In this document: positions 58,877 through 64,000 of the stretch, piece after piece | Position numbering within the stretch: the stretch's first letter is position 1 | Layout of the letters: each line of letters starts with the position of its first letter | From: Aaosphaeria pasadenensis | Lineage: Eukaryota; Ascomycota; Dothideomycetes; Pleosporales | Assembly: GCA_022813625.1 (NCBI GenBank) | Contig: JAKLMB010000005.1 | Span: 1 to 64,000 of the forward strand | Reading direction: 5' to 3' | DNA length: 64,000 bases | Notes under the pieces: generated by a model | The model's database searches: none | Told to the model about the DNA's origin: nothing | What the model saw: the letters and a program-made list of their open reading frames with translations, nothing else | Position numbers and translations under genes: made by a program

Positions 58877-59575
58877 TCAAGGTCGATAAGGTGGTGGGGG
58901 ATCGTCCCGTTCACCAAGAAAAGTAGATTCGGAGTAATGTGTAGACGAAGAAGACCCGAAAGCTTCTGAAGCATCGTCCACCGCCGCTCTGCCTGGACGC
59001 GGTTCTTGACGTTGGATACCGTCGTTCGAGGGGTGATAGAAAGCGGGAGTTGACGCGCTGAAATGTGCGTTGTTATATACCGGATGCTGTTGCTGCGGCA
59101 TGTTTGAGTGGCCGTGATGGTGTTGTGGATTTAGATGCTGGGGTCGAGTTGGTAGAGGAGGTATAAATTCAGGTTGCGTTAAGCCGTTCGCAACCGGCAT
59201 ATGCGAGATGGTTGCGAATGAATCGGCGCGACTTAATGGCTGTATTTGTGGCTGGAACTGAACTACATTCGAAGGCTGTTGAGTGTATGGTCTCGACTGT
59301 ATGGGAAGCGCCTGAGTTGTGTATGGTCTTTGCTGGGGGACAGGCCGAACTTGAGGTTGCTGCTGCACACCATGACAGGCATATTTTAATTGCTGAGGAG
59401 GAATTGCCTGTTGCTGTGGTAGCTGCGCTTGTTGTATCGCCCCAGGATATGTATTCTGTCGATGTTGCTGGCCGTATTGCACTTGAGATCTTTTCTTCTG
59501 TTCGTTTTTGTTTTTATAATGTCGATGGACTAGATAACCTCCCACTACAAATTCGAGTCCACCGAAGATGACCAT
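58877..59575 (-). CDS. Q/P-rich protein with N-terminal hydrophobic segment and C-terminal PPxY motif
   Basis: Intronless, 232 residues. The first 17 residues (MVIFGGLEFVVGGYLVH) are hydrophobic and followed by a strongly basic stretch (HYKNKNEQKKR), like a short membrane anchor with positive inside. Residues 35-190 are rich in Gln, Pro, His and Tyr and probably disordered. The tail carries a Ser cluster (GSSSSTHYSES) and ends DDPPPPYRP, a PPxY motif of the kind bound by WW domains of Rsp5/NEDD4 ubiquitin ligases. A membrane-anchored adaptor for ubiquitin-dependent traffic is a reasonable inference, but I do not recognise a named family. The start at 59575 is the only Met that includes the hydrophobic segment. 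Confidence 0.72.
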   Translation of the reverse strand: MVIFGGLEFVVGGYLVHRHYKNKNEQKKRSQVQYGQQHRQNTYPGAIQQAQLPQQQAIPPQQLKYACHGVQQQPQVRPVPQQRPYTTQALPIQSRPYTQQPSNVVQFQPQIQPLSRADSFATISHMPVANGLTQPEFIPPLPTRPQHLNPQHHHGHSNMPQQQHPVYNNAHFSASTPAFYHPSNDGIQRQEPRPGRAAVDDASEAFGSSSSTHYSESTFLGERDDPPPPYRP

Positions 59576-60517
59576 GATGTCAGTCGGCTGTACCAGGGAT
59601 GGCCCGGGCTAGGCAGATGATGGCGACGGATTCGATGATCGGCCAGGCGATCTAATGGGACGTGCCACGGATGGGTCGAAGAAAGCCGCGCGTGAATGTA
59701 GGAAGGGTGGAAAGGTGAGGTTGAGAAAGAAAAGGCGAAGATGTTGATGGAGGAATCGGGATGTTTTTTCTTGTTGGTGACTGCTCAGCCTCAATGCTCA
59801 CATGCACGTTCGCTTACTTGTGCTTTGTACTCTAGTAGGAGAAGAGGAGGAGTGTAAGAGCTGGTTGGGGCCAAGAGTGGATTATTGGTGGCCGGCTAAT
59901 CCGACGAGGTGGCGGAACTCTTGGGAACTCGAGAACTTGCACCTTGATTTGGACTCTAAGTGGATCGCTTGGACCGCCAATAATGATGATGGTATGGCAA
60001 TGGTTACTTGCAAGTTGCGACTAGGTCGAAACCCCGGATTCTCAATTGTTGTTATCATATGGATATATTGTTGTTGCATGTCTACCTACTGTGTAGGTAG
60101 ACCAGTAAGCATAAGTGCATGTTACCAGTCACTGACATTACACATTACAACAAGTAAAATACTTACCTAGGTACCTACCTATATCCAAGTAAGTACTCCG
60201 TAGATGAATGTCTTTCCGGCCCGGTGGAAGAGATACTAGATCGGGCTAGGAGTTCATTTTCTTCCTTCTGCATGCCAATTACCTCGTATGTAACTATTGC
60301 ATCTGCTCATCATCGTGTGTCTTGGTATACTAAAAAGGCCCCCGAAGTTTCCCCATCAGTAGGCCAATCCCCCGCCTTTCCTTTCTCCAAATAGTGATGC
60401 TTGCGAAATCCAACAATATATCAATTTCACGCGGATACAGTCGTCTTTGTACGCATCTTGCATGTCTTCCCATGGGGCAATCGACCATCTATCCTTAATC
60501 TCTCTGACCACGACGAC
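59576..60517. promoter_or_regulatory. Divergent intergenic region
   Basis: 942 bases between the PPxY gene and the MFS gene. It holds AGGTACCT at 60169-60176 and TACTCCGTA at 60194-60202, 17 bases apart. No gene is seen. Confidence 0.5.
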
Positions 60518-62033
60518 ATGTCTTCCACATCACCAGCGGTGACCAGTGCGCTGGATGACATAGATCCACACCGACAAGATGTCGAAATGCGGGATATGCA
60601 AACATCGCCCAATCACCCTGACAGCGGAGATTCTGTCCGAGACACACAAGATGATTCTAAAGTTCTGAATAAGGACAACATGATCAAGATCTGTGTTGCT
60701 GGCTTCTCCTTCTTCTTCTCAGGGGTAAACGATGGTAGCCTTGGTGCCCTTACGCCGTAGGTCTTCAAATGAAGGATAACAGTATACGTTTGCTAATAAT
60801 GTTCCAGATACATAATCCGAAAGTATCATGTTGGGACGGAGTATGTCGCCATCATGTATGTTTTAACTTTTAAGCACCTAGTTGTCGTACTCACTGATAC
60901 TCATCAAACCATCAGATATGCTTCGTCTTTTGCGGGATGGCTTCTCGCGGCTTCGACAAACAGTCATTTGTCTCGTTACCTTGATCTCGGCGCTCTACTC
61001 ACCGTTGGTACGGTGCTACAATTGATCGGCCAACTGCTCCGCTTCTGGAGTCCACCATTTGGACTCTTCGTCGTCACCTTTTTCTGCCAAGCGACCGGCA
61101 TGGGTATTCAAGATGCCCATTCGAACACATTTGTCACCTCAATCAAGGGGGCGCATAGATGGCTTGGCTTTATCCACGCCATGTATGCTCTCGGCTGCCT
61201 TGTAGCGCCGTTCGTTGCCACGGCCATCGCATCGCGCATTCCGCAGCAATGGCATCTCTTCTATACTTTCTTGGTCGGAATCGGTACCATCAATGCCATC
61301 GCAGTGCTCATTGCATTCCGTGACTCTCTGAAAATTCATAAGCAGTTGGCTGCGGAAGATAATACCAGTCGCAGCAAGAATGCAACAAAAGATATCAAGG
61401 ACACACTTAAAAACCCATCAGTGTACCTCCTCTCCATGTTTTACTTCTTCATGCTTGGAACAGTCATCACTGCTGGAGGCTGGATCGTGGAATACCTCAT
61501 CTCGGCACGAAATGGCAAACTCCCCGAAGTTGGATATGTTCCAGCCGGTCTCTGGGTAGGCACGTTTCTTGGACGAGTGCTCCTTTCCGAACCCACGTAT
61601 CGCTATGGAGAGAGGAGGATGGCCCTGGGATATTGCGTAATGATGCTTGCGCTGCAATTGATATTCTGGCTGGTACCAAACCTGATCAGTAGCGCGATCA
61701 CGATATCATTCTTTGGGTTCTTCTCGGGACCTTTGTTTGCGACGGGAATGAGCATTGCTTCGAAACTGTTCCCGAAACATATCCAACCTACGGCACTAGG
61801 TATTTCTACCTCTTCTATAGAAAGAGCGGACTTGAATTATTTTGCTAACAACGGAACTTCCAGGGTTTTTGTTTGTGCTGGCCCAAGCAGGTGGCTCTCT
61901 GTTTCCTGCTTTGACGGGCGTGATAGCGAGTCGAGCAGGAGTGAAGGTGCTGCAACCCATGCTTGTCGGACTGATTGTCGCAATGGGTATCTCTTGGGTG
62001 CTCGTCCCAAAAGTTCCAAAACGGGCTGAGTGA
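60518..62033 (+). CDS. Major facilitator superfamily transporter (fungal Bsc6-like)
   Basis: Spliced join(60518..60756, 60808..60855, 60916..61799, 61864..62033), 446 residues, introns of 51, 60 and 64 nt, including a 48-nt second exon. About 55 polar N-terminal residues precede the first helix (IKICVAGFSFFFSGVNDGSLG). Then come roughly 11-12 membrane helices with the MFS hallmarks: a conserved Asp in GVNDGSLGALTPYI, FFCQATGMGIQDAHSN in TM4, a central polar loop at about 205-225, and LWVGTFLGRVLLSE with the TM8 Gly-Arg pair. The last exon restores GFLFVLAQAGGSLFPALTG and the final helix. The family resembles fungal 'bypass of stop codon 6' MFS proteins; the substrate is unknown, sugar or another small solute being possible. 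Start at 60518 is the first Met in frame. Confidence 0.9.
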
Positions 62034-62652
62034 ACCTGACTGCAGTATGCTGAATCCTGGCTGTGTAGCTACGGCATAGCTCGGTTATGGGAGATAGGTA
62101 GTTGTGGGCAAGAGCCTTTGTCAGAACATGCGACATATCTGTGCTGTATGACTCCTCGATTAATTGTATATGTGCTCCGTTGCCTATGATGGTAAGCTAT
62201 GAGGTTGATTGCACGGCGCTCTGCCTCAGGTATGACTCCTTACATGCCCCACATAAGCACCACCTTCCTATTGGAGACGAACTTGTGGACGAACTCCAAC
62301 AGTAATTCGACTCCGCTTGCCTCAGCCATTGACTGCTCCGTAAATCTTACACAAACTGTAGCAGATCATCGAAGCATTGCTGTAGGTGAGCATCAATCAA
62401 ACTGTAGGGTCTTCTTTGTTGCGTTGATTGTGGATCCTACTTTCGCGCTGCGGGATTAGATGTGACTCTTACTAGGACCCCACTTGCTGCGCGATACTAC
62501 CCTTCTTCCAGAAGGACGAGGGATTGCTGGTGAACGTAAATCTGGGAGGACATGAACAATCCTATACATCTTGAAGAACATAAGAGGACACTCGAGTCCT
62601 TCAATTTGAAGGGCCACCATCTCATTACGCTTGATATCCAATAGTTTCAATC
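62034..62652. other. Intergenic interval
   Basis: 619 bases between the MFS stop and the P1 peptidase start. Nothing is seen beyond the presumed promoter. Confidence 0.55.
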
Positions 62653-63891
62653 ATGTCTTCTTCAATTCCCTCACGTTCCACTTCAGCCCAAGTTCCTCGC
62701 CAGCGGATCAGGGATTTGCTTCCGACAGTCTATCTCGGACGATACAATACTGGATCTAAGAATAGTCTGACCGACATCCCGGGAGTGCTAGTCTCTACGC
62801 AATCCATCCATTCTTCGCCAAAGTATCCCAATGCAGCACCAAACTCTATCAACACTGGAGTGACTACCATTCTGCCGCGCAAGGATTGGTTCTCCAAAGC
62901 ATGCTTTGCTGGTATATTCCGGTTCAACGGGTCCGGCGAGATGACAGGGACTCATTGGATTGAGGAGACAGGGCTATTGCATTCTCCCATTGTGATCACG
63001 GGAAGCTTTGGAGTTGGCTGTGCATACAATGGGATTTACGAACACGCCATTCGTGACCACTCCGACGAGAGTGGGAAGGTGGATTGGTTCTTGACTCCTG
63101 TGGTTGCAGAAACCTTTGATGGATTCTTGCACGACGTGACCAAATTTGCAGTGACGCCTCAGCATATTATCAAAGGCATGGATGAAGCCAGCGGTGAGCC
63201 CGTCAAGGAAGGAAATACTGGAGGTGGGACGGGGATGTTGTGTCATTGGTTTAAAGGAGGCACGGGGTCATCCTCGCGCATCGTACCCGCGGACAATGAT
63301 AAGACTTATACAGTTGCTGCCTTGGTGCAAGCGAACTACGGCGCAATGCGAGACTTTAAGATATCTGGTGCACCGATCGGCCGGCTGATCTACGAGGAGC
63401 AGGAGAGGAAAGCGAGGGAGAATCCGGACGACCCAGAGCTACTTGCACAATCTCAGCTGCTGTTCCAGATCGCAAAAGCAAAGGATAAGAAGGACGGGAG
63501 CATCATTGTCATCTTGGGCACCGATGCACCCCTACATCCTACCCAACTCCAGCGCCTTGCGAAGAGGGCGACGGTCGGCCTTTCAAGGGTCGGAGGCTGG
63601 GGCACGAATCCGTCAGGGGACATATTCCTGGCGTTCTCGACAGGAAACCATCTAGATGTGCAGACTGTGACTGCCAACAGCAAGAAGGTCAATCCATGGT
63701 CACCCAGGGAAGTGGGAATCGAGATGGTCGACGATCAGACGATTAATGCACTATTCGAATCAGCAGCAGATGCGGTCGAGGAATCAATCCTGAATGCAGT
63801 GTGTATGGCAGAGACGATGGCAGGACATGGCGCGACTGTGGAGGCACTAGATCTTGGGAAGGTGAAAGAGTTGATGGCAAAGTATTTGTAG
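62653..63891 (+). CDS. P1 family peptidase (DmpA/beta-aminopeptidase-like Ntn hydrolase)
   Basis: Intronless, 412 residues. P1 (S58) enzymes are self-cleaving N-terminal-nucleophile hydrolases that release N-terminal D- or beta-amino acids or act on small peptides. Family text in order: [11 protein letters not shown] near 39-49, TGVTTILPR at 68-76, [20 protein letters not shown] at 99-118, the precursor site [20 protein letters not shown] at 190-209, with the nucleophile probably one of Ser206-208, then [12 protein letters not shown] and a C-terminal [23 protein letters not shown] helix. Length is a little above bacterial DmpA (about 375). There is no signal peptide, so it is probably cytosolic. 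The lack of introns sets it apart from most neighbours. The family is mostly bacterial, and origin by transfer is possible. Confidence 0.92.
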   Translation: MSSSIPSRSTSAQVPRQRIRDLLPTVYLGRYNTGSKNSLTDIPGVLVSTQSIHSSPKYPNAAPNSINTGVTTILPRKDWFSKACFAGIFRFNGSGEMTGTHWIEETGLLHSPIVITGSFGVGCAYNGIYEHAIRDHSDESGKVDWFLTPVVAETFDGFLHDVTKFAVTPQHIIKGMDEASGEPVKEGNTGGGTGMLCHWFKGGTGSSSRIVPADNDKTYTVAALVQANYGAMRDFKISGAPIGRLIYEEQERKARENPDDPELLAQSQLLFQIAKAKDKKDGSIIVILGTDAPLHPTQLQRLAKRATVGLSRVGGWGTNPSGDIFLAFSTGNHLDVQTVTANSKKVNPWSPREVGIEMVDDQTINALFESAADAVEESILNAVCMAETMAGHGATVEALDLGKVKELMAKYL

Positions 63892-64000
63892 ATATTAACA
63901 GAGATGAATGGAATAACAGGTATATGTTAACGACATGGACGTTCAGGAGATGTATTGCTTGTCTGTGTTAAGCCTTTTTGGTTCATGTTTGTAACGCGAA
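63892..64000. other. 3' flank at window edge
   Basis: 109 bases after the peptidase stop; nothing further is seen. Confidence 0.5.

Noticed and set aside
1..64000. Search for tRNA, rRNA, CRISPR arrays and intact transposons
   Set aside because: Reading for T-arm consensus, long regular repeats with spacers, and transposase motifs gave nothing convincing; a covariance or profile search would be needed to exclude small RNAs.

Overview
The window is nuclear DNA of a filamentous ascomycete (Pezizomycotina). Nearly every gene carries short introns of about 46-105 nt with GTRAGT-type donors, CTAAC-like branch points and YAG acceptors. Gene content is typically fungal: a Ste7-type MAPKK, a TRP/Flc channel-like protein, a Par32-like GRGGAGN protein, a fungal rhodopsin-domain membrane protein and an aristolochene-synthase-like cyclase. 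The AT-rich left end has the base composition left by repeat-induced point mutation (RIP), another Pezizomycotina trait. I cannot fix the class from sequence alone. All exon structures below were spliced by hand; each spliced gene was checked for phase and reads through to a single stop.

Layout. 1-1575: AT-rich, apparently RIP-mutated DNA holding a two-copy tandem repeat of about 218 bp with internal hairpins. 1.6-13.4 kb: an accessory-looking segment with a Rossmann-fold epimerase-like protein, a seven-TM rhodopsin-domain protein, a sesquiterpene cyclase and a cytochrome P450 divergently transcribed from one intergenic region, and a pirin. 13.4-20.2 kb: gene-poor, with only a Par32-like gene. 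20.2-38.9 kb: housekeeping core with Arp1 (dynactin), Spt6 (transcription elongation), Ste7 MAPKK, a GPI-anchored alpha-amylase, CCT3 (chaperonin gamma) and a conserved unknown. 38.9-53.6 kb: an unknown gene, a 5.6-kb gene desert and the TRP/Flc protein, with long pyrimidine-rich leaders. 53.6-64 kb: an atypical protein kinase, a secreted M28 glutamate-carboxypeptidase-like enzyme, a small Q/P-rich PPxY protein, an MFS transporter and an intronless P1/DmpA-type peptidase.

How the genes may work together. The clearest functional unit is the cyclase-P450 pair: the cyclase has all class I metal-binding motifs and the P450 has all heme and helix motifs, so together they look like the core of a small terpenoid cluster beside the AT-rich block. 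The epimerase-like and rhodopsin-domain genes are possible members, unproven. The rest of the window is unlinked cellular machinery and nutrient-acquisition genes (amylase, two peptidases, MFS carrier).

Intergenic DNA is notable for two short words that recur far more often than chance: the palindrome AGGTACCT (nine copies seen) and TACTCCGTA/TACGGAGTA (seven copies seen), none inside a called exon. No tRNA, rRNA, CRISPR array or intact transposon was recognised.
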